Of a stretch of 38,291 bases of DNA, positions 1-8,397 are shown piece by piece. The DNA comes from Syntrophomonadaceae bacterium (GTDB lineage: Bacteria; Bacillota; Dethiobacteria; DTU022; PWGO01): contig PUKQ01000225.1 of assembly GCA_003550565.1 (NCBI GenBank), forward strand, positions 1 to 38,291, written 5' to 3'. Position numbers and translations under genes: made by a program. Position 1 is the first letter of the stretch. Each line of letters opens with the position of its first letter. The notes below the pieces were generated by a model. It was not told where the DNA came from, did not search any database, and worked only from the letters and a program-made list of their open reading frames with translations.

Positions 1-83
1 CTCCGCGGGCCGGCGAACCCTGCATTATCACATTTGATCAACAGGATAACCAGGCAGACCCCATAAAGACCGCGGCACATTAA
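1..83 (+). CDS. 3' end of a probable class II glutamine amidotransferase subunit of glutamate synthase (partial)
   Basis: Only about 26 codons lie in the window, in frame 3, ending at a TAA 31 bases before the next start. The readable tail contains 'GEPCIITFD', which resembles the closing strand of PurF/GltB-type Ntn amidotransferase domains (proline-glycine-E, then hydrophobics, then D). In archaeal-type split glutamate synthases the glutaminase subunit is normally encoded just before the FMN subunit, and this is that position. The identity is inferred mainly from context. The tail is too short to prove homology. Confidence 0.4.
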   Translation, partial: PRAGEPCIITFDQQDNQADPIKTAAH

Positions 84-114
84 AAATTATAAATGACTCA
101 GGGAGGAACTAAAT

Positions 115-1632
115 ATGACCAATTTTCAGACACCGTCACCGGGGCTTCGCTCAACATATTACCCCTCCTTTAACCTGGAATGGTGTGACGGATGCGGCAT
201 CTGCGCGGAACAGTGCTCATTTAATGAGATCCGTATGGAACGCCGGGGCGAGCAAAAAATTCCCGCCGCCAACAGGCAGTCCTGCGGCGCCTGTCACCGG
301 TGCGAATATACCTGTCCGCGGGGAGCAATCCATATAGAGGCACGCCCATTTCACCTGCGCGAGAATAGCTTGTGGAATTCGCAGCAGGTACACCGGGCCC
401 ACCTGCAGAGCGCGTCGGGTGCTGTAGCCCTTACCGGCTTGGGAGCCGACACAGATGTACCCAACTATTGGGATAGCATCCTCTTTAATGCCTGCCAGGT
501 AACCAATCCATCCATCGACCCGCAGCGGGAGGCCATGGAAACGATAACCTATCTGGGAACAAAGGCTTCCCGCTTACAGGAAATAAAAGACTACCGGAAT
601 TTTAATAATTCCCTTATTCGGCTGGAGCTACCCCTCGTATTTGCCCCCATGTCTTATGGCAGCGTTAACCTGAATTTTCAGGTCGCCCTGGCGCGGGTAG
701 CTCAAAAGAAAGGCCTGCTATGGTACACCGGTGAAGGCGGTATGCACTCCAACCTGGAGCCTTTCAGGGATTGCGCCGTCCTTCAGGTAGCATCGGGAAG
801 GTTCGGGGTAAGCCCTGAATACCTGGATAAAGGCAGAGCCTACCAGATCAAAATCGGCCAGGGTGCCAAGCCCGGCATAGGAGGGCACCTACCCGGGGAA
901 AAAGTGTTGGAAGGTATCTCCGAAACCAGGATGATACCCCTACACAGCGATGCCATCTCTCCGGCACCCCAGCACGATATCTACTCCATCGAAGATTTAC
1001 GTCTACTTATAAACGGCATCAAAGAGGCCAGCGGATACAAACCAGTATGCGTGAAAATAGCCGCGGTGCATAATGTTGCCGCCATCGCCAGTGGTATCGT
1101 CCGGGCCGGCGCAGATATGCTTTATCTGGATGGCTACCGGGGAGGCAGCGGCGCCACTCCCTCCATCGTCAGGGATAACGTGGGCATCCCCGTGGAACTG
1201 GCCTTGGCCGCCGTAGACTCTCGGCTTCGGGAAGAAAAAATTCGACACCGGGCTTCTATTGTAGCCGCCGGCGGTATACGCAACAGCGCCGATGTAATGA
1301 AGGCAATAGCTCTGGGAGCCGATGCCGTAGCTATTGGAACTGCCCTTCTACTGGCCTGTGGCTGCCATGTATGCCAGAGGTGTCACAGCGGCAAGTGTCC
1401 ATGGGGTATAACTACCAACGATCCCGCGCTTTCTGAACGGCTGGATGTAGACTGGGCCGAAGAGCGAATAACCAACCTCGTGGAAGGCTGGCACCATGAA
1501 ATGCAGGAAATTATGGGCTTAAACGGCATTTACGATATCGGATCTTTCCGTGGCAATCGATTAATATTGAGGGGGGTTGGTTTAAGTGACCGAGAGCTAT
1601 CAATCCTGGGAGTCGAGCACGCCGGTGAATAA
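115..1632 (+). CDS. gltB: Archaeal-type glutamate synthase, ferredoxin + FMN-binding subunit
   Basis: This is the synthase core that makes glutamate from 2-oxoglutarate and ammonia released from glutamine. Residues 24-67 hold two [4Fe-4S] motifs (Cys24/27/30/34 and Cys57/60/63/67). The rest is the Glu_synthase (beta/alpha)8 domain, with the glycine-rich phosphate-binding stretches 'GEGGMHSN', 'GYRGGSGATP' and 'ALGADAVAIGTALL'. A late cysteine cluster, 'CHVCQRCHSGKCPWG', matches the 3Fe-4S site of the family. At 505 residues it is the usual size of the stand-alone subunit, not the ~1500-residue bacterial GltB. The ATG follows GGGAGGAACTAAAT. The stop lies 47 bases inside the next gene, so translation is probably coupled. 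Cytoplasmic. Confidence 0.9.
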   Translation: MTNFQTPSPGLRSTYYPSFNLEWCDGCGICAEQCSFNEIRMERRGEQKIPAANRQSCGACHRCEYTCPRGAIHIEARPFHLRENSLWNSQQVHRAHLQSASGAVALTGLGADTDVPNYWDSILFNACQVTNPSIDPQREAMETITYLGTKASRLQEIKDYRNFNNSLIRLELPLVFAPMSYGSVNLNFQVALARVAQKKGLLWYTGEGGMHSNLEPFRDCAVLQVASGRFGVSPEYLDKGRAYQIKIGQGAKPGIGGHLPGEKVLEGISETRMIPLHSDAISPAPQHDIYSIEDLRLLINGIKEASGYKPVCVKIAAVHNVAAIASGIVRAGADMLYLDGYRGGSGATPSIVRDNVGIPVELALAAVDSRLREEKIRHRASIVAAGGIRNSADVMKAIALGADAVAIGTALLLACGCHVCQRCHSGKCPWGITTNDPALSERLDVDWAEERITNLVEGWHHEMQEIMGLNGIYDIGSFRGNRLILRGVGLSDRELSILGVEHAGE

Positions 1633-3865
1633 AAACAATAATAATGGAACGGCAGAGGTAGACGCCCGCGGCGTTCCCTATATTGAATTGAACCGTCAAG
1701 TAAGGGAACTGGCCCGCGAGGGGGCACGGCACATCATACTCAAGGGTGTAAGAGGTCAACGCTACCTGGGAACCCGTCTTCCTTACCCGGATCTGTTCCT
1801 GGAAGTACACGGTATTCCCGGCGAGGATTTGGCTTTTAACCTGGACGGACCAACAGTAGAAGTATTCGGTCACGCTCAGAACGCCGCCGCCAACACCATG
1901 GACCGCGGAAAATTAATTATCCACGGCCTGGCAGGGGATGCTTTAGCATACGGGATGCGCGGCGGAAAAGTATTCGTGCGCGATGACGTGGGCTACCGGG
2001 TAGGAATACATATGAAAGAATACGGCGATCAATTACCTGTGCTGGTTATCGGCGGTACCGCCGGGGACTATCTGGGAGAATACATGGCCGGGGGAACCAT
2101 CATTCTACTTAACCGGCACCATGCAGAAAGCAGGGTGGCAGGTAACAGCGCCCGAACCCTTGCTACCGGAATCCATGGCGGTAAAATTTACATCTTCGGC
2201 TACCGCCCCACCGCAAACCTTCTTGGCATCGGTGCCTCCCTGGAAGAGGTGCCTGCCGCAGAGAGGGAACAAGTTGAAAATATCTGCCGTGAGTTTTGTA
2301 CGGATTTCCTACTGGATGCGGAACCTCTCCTGAATAGGGATCTCTTTAAGGTGGAGCCCCGGGATAGCCGCCCCTTTGCTTCCTTTTACTATCCCGCCTA
2401 TCCGACAAACACCGGGCTTAAACCCGAGCACCGGGAAGGAGTTTCTCCGTGCGAGGCCAACTGTCCGGCGGGTATTCCCACGGGCCGTTTCCTGCGTCTG
2501 TTACGTAAAGGAGAACGTGAGGAAGCCCTACGTTTGGTGGGAGAATACACCCCGCTGCGATTTAGCTGCTGCGGCTTTATCTGCCCTCACCTGTGCATGG
2601 AAAATTGCACTCGAGGACAGGTTGATCTCCCGGTCCGCACTACCGAACTTGCCCGCCACTTCAGGAGTCACCTGCCTCCGGCACCCGAAGATAAAAGGGT
2701 GCAGGAAATTGCCGTAATCGGCGCCGGCCCTGCCGGGCTTAGTGCAGCCCACCAGCTTATGCTCCGGGGCTACAGGGTTACCGTTTTCGATGAGGCTGAC
2801 CACCCCGGCGGCAAGCTCTACCAGGTAATCTCCCCCACCCGGCTTCCCCGGGAAGTTCTGCAGCAGGACCTGGACAATATGAAAAAAGCCGGAATCAATT
2901 TCGTCTTAAACACCCGGGTAGATCAGCAAAAACTTGATCAATTGCTGGAACAATACCACCATGTTATCGTGGCCGTGGGAACTCATGAGCCGGTGATTCC
3001 GCCGGTAAAAGGATCAGAGAGAATCCGGGGAGGTCTGGATTTTCTCAAAGAATTCAACCAGGGGGATACTCTTTTGCAGGCCGATGGCAGGGGTATCGGC
3101 CCTTACGTAGTTATCATCGGGGGAGGCGACGCCGCCATAGACGGCTTGGAAGCCTGTCTCGAGTTGCACGCGGATCCCTTTAAAATAACAGTAATCGACA
3201 TCCAGAAACCTGCAGCCGCCGAAGAAGAACGCCGCAAAATGGAAGACAAAGGCGTGAACTTTCGCTATCCCCTCTTTTTGCAAGAAGTCACGGAGGAAGG
3301 CGTAGTCGTAAAAAACCAGCGAGAAGAAATAGAGTTCATACCTGCAGACACCGTTTTGTCCTTTATTAATGAAAGACCGTGCCTGGACTTTCTACCGGAT
3401 GAAGTAAACAGCAACCTGGTTCGGGGATTCTTCCAGTCTCCCCGGGAAAACAGTTTCCGTACTGCCCACCCGCAAATCTCCGTAGTCGGTGACGCTGCAG
3501 AACCGGGCCTGGTGACTACCAACCTGGGTCGGGGGCGCCGCTGTGCACTGGAAGTTCATGCCCTCCAGCAGGGAGAAGAATACATCCCGGAAGTTAAAGA
3601 AGAGGCAACGGGTTCACCCTATCTAATGCCCCAAAAGGCTTCTCCCCTTGATGAACGGGATATAAACATCGAGGAGGAATTCCATAGATGCCTACACTGC
3701 GGCATATGCGTGCAGTGCGATGAATGCATCGAAGCCTGTCCCCGGCAGGCCCTCTCCCGGGATGAAAACACTTCGGATTTCCATGTTGACCTAACCCAGT
3801 GCGGCGGTTGCGGCACCTGTGCCTACACCTGCCTGGGCGGAGTTATTCATATGACATCAAGATAA
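1586..3865 (+). CDS. Glutamate synthase GXGXG domain fused to a GltD-like NAD(P)H oxidoreductase and ferredoxin domain
   Basis: Three modules are visible. Residues ~25-240 are the GXGXG beta-helix that is normally the C-terminal domain of GltB, with repeated G-x-x-x-G turns such as 'YGMRGGKVFV' and 'YMAGGTIILL'. Residues ~290-690 are a GltD-type module: an N-terminal cysteine-rich Fe-S domain ('CEANCPAGIP', 'CCGFICPHLCMENC'), an FAD fingerprint 'GAGPAGLSAA' and an NAD(P) fingerprint 'GGGDAA'. The last ~65 residues carry two more ferredoxin motifs ('CGICVQCDECIEACP', 'CGGCGTCAYTC'). It should pass electrons from NAD(P)H, or exchange them with ferredoxin, to the FMN subunit encoded upstream. 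The start is a GTG 47 bases inside that gene, behind GGGGGG. The gene runs directly into a repeat cluster with no clear terminator. Confidence 0.88.
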   Translation: MTESYQSWESSTPVNKNNNNGTAEVDARGVPYIELNRQVRELAREGARHIILKGVRGQRYLGTRLPYPDLFLEVHGIPGEDLAFNLDGPTVEVFGHAQNAAANTMDRGKLIIHGLAGDALAYGMRGGKVFVRDDVGYRVGIHMKEYGDQLPVLVIGGTAGDYLGEYMAGGTIILLNRHHAESRVAGNSARTLATGIHGGKIYIFGYRPTANLLGIGASLEEVPAAEREQVENICREFCTDFLLDAEPLLNRDLFKVEPRDSRPFASFYYPAYPTNTGLKPEHREGVSPCEANCPAGIPTGRFLRLLRKGEREEALRLVGEYTPLRFSCCGFICPHLCMENCTRGQVDLPVRTTELARHFRSHLPPAPEDKRVQEIAVIGAGPAGLSAAHQLMLRGYRVTVFDEADHPGGKLYQVISPTRLPREVLQQDLDNMKKAGINFVLNTRVDQQKLDQLLEQYHHVIVAVGTHEPVIPPVKGSERIRGGLDFLKEFNQGDTLLQADGRGIGPYVVIIGGGDAAIDGLEACLELHADPFKITVIDIQKPAAAEEERRKMEDKGVNFRYPLFLQEVTEEGVVVKNQREEIEFIPADTVLSFINERPCLDFLPDEVNSNLVRGFFQSPRENSFRTAHPQISVVGDAAEPGLVTTNLGRGRRCALEVHALQQGEEYIPEVKEEATGSPYLMPQKASPLDERDINIEEEFHRCLHCGICVQCDECIEACPRQALSRDENTSDFHVDLTQCGGCGTCAYTCLGGVIHMTSR

Positions 3866-3868
3866 CAA

Positions 3869-3919
3869 GGCAAGGGGAAAGGCAAGGGGACGGAAAGGCA
3901 AGGGGACGGTTCTTTTGCC
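3869..3919 (+). repeat. Nested, progressively longer copies of a 23-bp palindromic repeat
   Basis: Four bases after the glutamate synthase stop codon, three copies of the same motif follow each other, each restarting from GGCAAGGGGA and reaching further. They are 10 bases (3869-3878), 13 bases (3881-3893) and the full 23-base unit (3897-3919), separated by AA or AAA. The full unit begins GGCAAG and ends TTTGCC, so it can form a short hairpin. It is a REP-like element and not coding. The three-step pattern suggests slippage or template switching (inference). Confidence 0.85.
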
Positions 3920-3974
3920 TTATTTAAAAATCAACACACAATTATCACAACAAAAAATCTCTGCTATCCTGAAA

Positions 3975-3997
3975 GGCAAGGGGACGGTTCTTTTGCC
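3975..3997 (+). repeat. Solitary copy of the same 23-bp repeat
   Basis: It is identical over all 23 bases to the full unit at 3897-3919 and in the same orientation. It lies in AT-rich DNA. The two share the preceding AAA, which fits a common element boundary. Confidence 0.85.
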
Positions 3998-4183
3998 TCT
4001 AGCAGTTGATACAGTTATAAACACAACCGACATAAGGATTAATTTCATAGTCAGCATCAGGAATAGATGAACGATGAATTATCTCTTAAATTTTTATCTC
4101 ATTAACTGCGGTCATTCTAATCATTCCTTTACCTTAATTAATGCTTCTGTTTCAGGAACTCTCCAGATAAAAATTTGCTTTCA

Positions 4184-4256
4184 GATCAAACAAGGCAAGA
4201 GAACCGTCCCCTTGCCCTTGATCAAACAAGGCAAGAGAACCGTCCCCTTGCCCTTT
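4184..4256 (-). repeat. Two tandem 36-bp units carrying the 23-bp repeat in opposite orientation
   Basis: Units 4185-4220 and 4221-4256 differ only at the last base. Each contains GGCAAG...CTTGCC (4194-4216 and 4230-4252), the reverse complement of the upstream repeat apart from one base. With the upstream copies they form an inverted arrangement across the 460-bp gene-free stretch 3866-4325 between two convergent genes. The small ORFs called here only translate the repeat. Nothing else is recognisable in the stretch. Confidence 0.88.
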
Positions 4257-4325
4257 ATAATTTTTTAATCTTTATTACACTTAATTTTTATTTCTGCACA
4301 ACAGCACAATACGGTCTGGCCAAGA

Positions 4326-6161
4326 TTATTCTACCGTTACGCTTTTGGCAAGATTGCGTGGCTTATCAATAGAGCAGCCACGGATTTCGGCTGCATAATA
4401 TGAGATAAGCTGAAGGGGTACGGCCGTTAGGATGGGTGTGAAGAAATCGTTTATGGCCGGTAGGTAGATCACTTCATGGGCATGTTTCTCTACATGATCA
4501 TTGCCTGTCATAGTTAGGATAAGAATGTCCGCATCGCGGGCTTTTACTTCCTGGACGTTGCTGATGGTTTTTTCCAGCACATGCTGCTGCGTGGCCAGGG
4601 CGATTACCGGTACTCCCTCGGTAATCAGGGCCAGAGTACCGTGTTTAAGTTCGCCGGCAGCGTGGGCTTCGGCATGAATGTAGGAAATTTCTTTTAATTT
4701 CAGCGAGCCTTCCATGGCCACTGCAAAATCAAGATTTCGCCCAATAAAGAATGCATTTTCGCTGCGAGCAAGCTTTTGGGCATAAGTTTGCATCTTGTTC
4801 AAGCTATTTGTTGAAAGCAATTCCTCTATTTTATCGGGAAGAAAGGATAAATTTCTTCCCAGTTCGGCAGATTCCTCCGAGGTTATTCTTTCCCGGGCAA
4901 CGGCAAAATCCAGGGCCAGCAGGTAGAGAGTCACCAGCTGGGTGAGGTAAGCCTTGGTGGAGGCCACCGCTATCTCGGGGCCGGCCCAGGTAAAAAGAAC
5001 ATCGTTTGCTTCCCGAGATAAGGTGCTGCCTACTACGTTGGTTATAGCCAGCACCCGCACACCCTTATCCCTGGCCAGGCGAAGAGCAGCCAGGGTATCA
5101 GCGGTTTCCCCGGATTGGCTGATGGCTACAACCAGGTCGCGCGGAGCAAGAAGAGGTTCGCGGTAACGGAATTCCGAGGCCAGATCCACCTCCACCGGAA
5201 GTTGTAGCTTTTTCTCCAGGATGTATTTGCCCACCAGACCGGCATGATATGCCGTCCCACAAGCAACAATGTGAATTTTTTCTATCGACTGAATTTCAGC
5301 AGGGGTAAACTTTAACTCGGACAGCTTTACCCTGCCAGTATCCGCATCCAAACGGCCCCGGAGGGTTTCCCGCACAGCTTGAGGTTGCTCCATTATTTCT
5401 TTGAGCATAAAGTGTGGATAACCTCCCCGTTCGGCTTCTACGGCATCCCAGCCGATCTCGAATATATCTTTGTCCACGGATTCTCCTCGCATATTATATA
5501 TCTTAACGCCGGAAGATGTTACTGCTGCCATTTCTCCATCGTCCAGAATATAAACCCGGCGGGTGTGAGACAGGAGAGCAGGTATATCGGAGGCAATAAA
5601 GTTTTCCTGCTCTCCTAGCCCGATGACAAGCGGGCTGTCTTTACGAGCGCAGACCAGATGACCTTCTTCCCAGCTGGATACAGCCAGCAATGCGTAAGAA
5701 CCTTCCACTAAAGCCAACGCTCTGCGCATCGACTCCATTAGATTTCCGGTATAATAGTGCTCCACCAGGTGTACTAATACTTCCGTATCGGTTTCTGAAA
5801 GGAATCTATGCCCGGATTCTTCCAGCCAACCGCGTAAATGCTGATAGTTTTCAATAATGCCATTGTGCACAATGGCAATCTTATTGCAACAGCTGCAATG
5901 GGGATGAGCGTTCTCATCACTGGGACGTCCGTGGGTAGCCCACCTGGTATGCCCGATGCCAAAAGAGCATTCCTTGGAATCCAGGTTGATTTTATCCTCC
6001 AGGTCACATATTTCCCCCGCGCCTTTGAAAATTTTCAGGTCTCCAGATAACATCAGGGCCATTCCGGCAGAATCGTATCCCCGGTACTCAAGTTTTTTTA
6101 ATCCCTCCAATAATACAGACTTGGCGTTTTGCCACCCAGCATAACCCACTATCCCACACAT
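4326..6161 (-). CDS. glmS: Glutamine--fructose-6-phosphate aminotransferase (isomerising)
   Basis: It makes glucosamine-6-phosphate from fructose-6-phosphate and glutamine, the first step towards UDP-GlcNAc for peptidoglycan. The protein begins 'MCGIVGYAG', so the nucleophilic Cys is exposed after Met removal. The Ntn domain has 'HTRWATHG' and 'HNGIIEN'. Two SIS domains follow ('SQSGETADT', 'STKAYLTQ') and it ends with the family C-terminus 'KPRNLAKSVTVE'. The track ORF starts four codons earlier at a GTG; I moved the start to the ATG because the Cys must be residue 2 and GAGGTG sits at a suitable distance. The length is 611 residues, normal for the family. It converges with the glutamate synthase operon. 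No glmS ribozyme is visible in the leader. Confidence 0.97.
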   Translation of the reverse strand: MCGIVGYAGWQNAKSVLLEGLKKLEYRGYDSAGMALMLSGDLKIFKGAGEICDLEDKINLDSKECSFGIGHTRWATHGRPSDENAHPHCSCCNKIAIVHNGIIENYQHLRGWLEESGHRFLSETDTEVLVHLVEHYYTGNLMESMRRALALVEGSYALLAVSSWEEGHLVCARKDSPLVIGLGEQENFIASDIPALLSHTRRVYILDDGEMAAVTSSGVKIYNMRGESVDKDIFEIGWDAVEAERGGYPHFMLKEIMEQPQAVRETLRGRLDADTGRVKLSELKFTPAEIQSIEKIHIVACGTAYHAGLVGKYILEKKLQLPVEVDLASEFRYREPLLAPRDLVVAISQSGETADTLAALRLARDKGVRVLAITNVVGSTLSREANDVLFTWAGPEIAVASTKAYLTQLVTLYLLALDFAVARERITSEESAELGRNLSFLPDKIEELLSTNSLNKMQTYAQKLARSENAFFIGRNLDFAVAMEGSLKLKEISYIHAEAHAAGELKHGTLALITEGVPVIALATQQHVLEKTISNVQEVKARDADILILTMTGNDHVEKHAHEVIYLPAINDFFTPILTAVPLQLISYYAAEIRGCSIDKPRNLAKSVTVE

Positions 6162-6217
6162 TATAAATATCACCTCATATAAAATATCAATGATTTTTAT
6201 TAATTCCCTTAATAGTT

Positions 6218-6247
6218 ATTTTACTATGCCGAAGCTAACAACGTCAA
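6218..6247 (-). promoter_or_regulatory. Candidate sigma-A promoter of glmS
   Basis: Read on the minus strand, TTGACG is followed after 18 bases by TAAAAT, giving a leader of about 50 bases before the glmS ATG. The leader is too short for a glmS ribozyme. This is a pattern match only. Confidence 0.5.
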
Positions 6248-6370
6248 CTATGATGGAATGCTTTTTCACATTTTGAAATTTACCAAATACATAGCTTCTA
6301 TTTTGGACGCACAAGACCTAATTTAAAACAAACAATTTTGCATGATGGAAATACTTTTTAAATTTAGCAG

Positions 6371-6398
6371 TTGTATTTGGGAGCTATTGTAGTATAAT
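6371..6398 (+). promoter_or_regulatory. Candidate sigma-A promoter of carA
   Basis: TTGTAT is followed after 16 bases by a perfect TATAAT, about 45 bases before the carA start. It diverges from the glmS promoter. The leader is too short for a PyrR-type attenuator. Confidence 0.6.
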
Positions 6399-6443
6399 AT
6401 TTATAGGCTATAATAAAACATTACCGGACAGGAGAAAGCAAAA

Positions 6444-7553
6444 TTGGATGCATTATTGGTGCTGGAAGACGGCTTTACTCAAAAAGGAAAAACCTTCTCC
6501 GGTTCAGGGGAAACTTGCGGCGAGGTAGTTTTCAATACAGCCATGGCCGGTTACCAGGAAGCGGTCACCGATCCATCCTATCACGGTCAAATAATCACTT
6601 TCACCTATCCCCACATTGGCAACTACGGTTGCAACCTCTTTGATAACGAATCCGCAATGCCAAGGGTTAAGGGAGTGCTGGTAAAAGATTATTGTTCCCG
6701 GCCTGATCACTGGCTCTCCAAAGAATCCCTGGGAAATTTCCTGGACAGACACGGAATTATAGGATTGGAAGGGATTGATACGCGCTCGCTTACCCTTCAT
6801 CTCCGACAAGTAGGTACCATGAAAGGGATCATTTCTACCGACAATCTAAATCCGAAAGAATTAAAAGATAAATTACGCCAGTATCCTTCTCTGGAAGGAG
6901 AAGATTTGGTCAAACACGTTACTACTGAAAAAACATACGGGTGGAAAGATAACATGGATTCGCCGTATGGAGATAAACCCTCTCTCAAAAAACACAGCTT
7001 TCCGCACGTAGTTGTAGTTGATTTGGGGGTTAAATACAGCATTTTAAGAGCACTGACAGAAAGGGGTTGCCGGGTAACAGTAGTACCCGCAGGAACGTTG
7101 GCGGAAGACATAAAAGCCCTGGAACCGGCAGGAATTCTATTTTCCAACGGTCCGGGCGACCCAGCCCCATTGGACTACCTCGTCCCCACCGTGCGCTCTC
7201 TCTTGGGATGGCGTCCCTTAATGGGCATATGCCTCGGACACCAGGTCATCGGCAGGACTATGGGCATAGATACATTCAAAATGACTTTTGGGCACCGGGG
7301 GGTCAATCATCCCGTTAAAGACTTAAAGACAGGTAGAGTGCTTATATCCACGCAAAACCACGGTTTCAATCTCTCAAACGAGAAGCCTCTCCCCGAGGGG
7401 ACATTTATAACCCACATAAATCTCAACGATAACACTCTGGAAGGTATAGAAAACCCGCATTGGGGCTTTTTTTCAGTCCAGTTTCACCCGGAAGCAGGCC
7501 CCGGGCCCAACGACTGCCTCTACTTATTCGATCAGTTTACCGGAATGCTTTAA
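6444..7553 (+). CDS. carA: Carbamoyl-phosphate synthase small (glutaminase) subunit
   Basis: It hydrolyses glutamine and channels ammonia to CarB for carbamoyl phosphate (pyrimidine and arginine synthesis). The N-terminal CPSase_sm_chain domain includes 'GEVVFNTAMAGYQEA' and 'GIEGIDTR'-like 'GLEGIDTRSLT'. The C-terminal class I glutaminase has the nucleophile elbow 'GICLGHQ' and the His-Glu pair in 'VQFHPEAGPGP'. At 369 residues it is full length. The start is TTG, supported by CAGGAGAAAG eight bases upstream and by the protein beginning 'MDALLVLEDG'. carB is not adjacent and not anywhere in the window, so the large subunit must be encoded elsewhere if this is a functional CPSase. Confidence 0.94.
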   Translation: MDALLVLEDGFTQKGKTFSGSGETCGEVVFNTAMAGYQEAVTDPSYHGQIITFTYPHIGNYGCNLFDNESAMPRVKGVLVKDYCSRPDHWLSKESLGNFLDRHGIIGLEGIDTRSLTLHLRQVGTMKGIISTDNLNPKELKDKLRQYPSLEGEDLVKHVTTEKTYGWKDNMDSPYGDKPSLKKHSFPHVVVVDLGVKYSILRALTERGCRVTVVPAGTLAEDIKALEPAGILFSNGPGDPAPLDYLVPTVRSLLGWRPLMGICLGHQVIGRTMGIDTFKMTFGHRGVNHPVKDLKTGRVLISTQNHGFNLSNEKPLPEGTFITHINLNDNTLEGIENPHWGFFSVQFHPEAGPGPNDCLYLFDQFTGML

Positions 7554-7635
7554 GCCTTCAAAGAGTTTTGCACCGGAAAAACATCATTAAAAATACTGCA
7601 GTCCCGCAATCAATGCTGTTAGTTAACCACCTAAG

Positions 7636-8214
7636 TCAGGATTCACATAAAGTAAGGAAATAATGATGCATGGTAAGATCATCCACCAGTTCGGGATGAA
7701 AAGAAGTTACCAGCATATTCCCCTGCCGGGCGGCAATGATGCCTTCTTCCAACCTGGCCATCACCTGCACCTCTGCGGAGGCTTCGGTTATTACCGGCGC
7801 CCGGATAAAAACTCCAAGTAGCGGTTTTTCCCATTTCTCCACATTCACCATGGTTTCAAAACTTTCTCTTTGCCGGCCAAAGGCATTGCGTCTGACCCGC
7901 ACTTTCATCAAGCCCAGGTTCGGCTGATTCGCAGCCCCATCTTCAACTTCTGAAGCCAGAAGTGCAAGGCCGGCACAGGTTCCAAAGAGAGCCATCCCCT
8001 GCCGGCTCTTTTCCACCACAGCCCGATCGAGGCCCGTTTCCCGCATCAGGTATCCGATGGCAGTACTCTCTCCGCCGGGAATGATAAGGCCACTTAACCC
8101 CTCCAGGTCCAAAGGCCGTTTAACTTTTCGAGCCTCTGCACCACACCTGCGTAAATGATGATAATGCTCCGACACAGCACCCTGCAAAGCAAGAACTCCT
8201 ACATTAATCTCCAT
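7636..8214 (-). CDS. pdxT: Pyridoxal 5'-phosphate synthase glutaminase subunit
   Basis: It releases ammonia from glutamine for PdxS in the DXP-independent PLP pathway. It has the start 'VGVLALQGAVSEH', the 'PGGESTAIG' loop, the nucleophile 'FGTCAGL' and the His-Glu pair 'SFHPEL'. The 192-residue length is typical. Its partner pdxS is present but about 6.3 kb away in the same orientation, with the hisHF operon, an IclR gene and pyrG in between. It converges with carA. Confidence 0.95.
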   Translation of the reverse strand: MEINVGVLALQGAVSEHYHHLRRCGAEARKVKRPLDLEGLSGLIIPGGESTAIGYLMRETGLDRAVVEKSRQGMALFGTCAGLALLASEVEDGAANQPNLGLMKVRVRRNAFGRQRESFETMVNVEKWEKPLLGVFIRAPVITEASAEVQVMARLEEGIIAARQGNMLVTSFHPELVDDLTMHHYFLTLCES

Positions 8215-8238
8215 AATTAAAATCCCCGCTCTGACATG

Positions 8239-8316
8239 TTAACATCCATTATAACGCCGAAATTTTTCAGCTGGACCATCCCCATTTTTCATGCCATATA
8301 TTCCCTGCTCTTTCAT
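8239..8316 (-). CDS. Possible 25-residue leader ORF before pdxT
   Basis: On the minus strand, AGGAAG followed after four bases by ATG opens a 25-codon frame that ends at TAA 24 bases before the pdxT start. The peptide (starting MKEQGIYGMKNG) resembles nothing I know. It may be chance in a 183-bp gap. It is listed because it has its own ribosome binding site and sits where a translated leader would lie. Confidence 0.2.
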   Translation of the reverse strand: MKEQGIYGMKNGDGPAEKFRRYNGC

Positions 8317-8397
8317 CAAGCTTCCTACTTTACTCATATGAATTTTCTATTTAATAGTTATAATTAATTAACTTTTATGAATAATGCTTTAAATCCC

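Noticed and set aside
3866-4325. Insertion sequence remnant
   Set aside because: No transposase fragment and no target-site duplication; only short palindromic repeats are visible.
4074-4372. ORFs of 64 and 65 residues with repeated 'QTRQENRPLAL'
   Set aside because: They are translations of the 36-bp tandem DNA repeat without ribosome sites.
6162-6443. glmS ribozyme upstream of glmS
   Set aside because: The leader after the candidate promoter is only ~50 bases and contains none of the conserved ribozyme core; the rest of the gap is AT-rich and serves carA.
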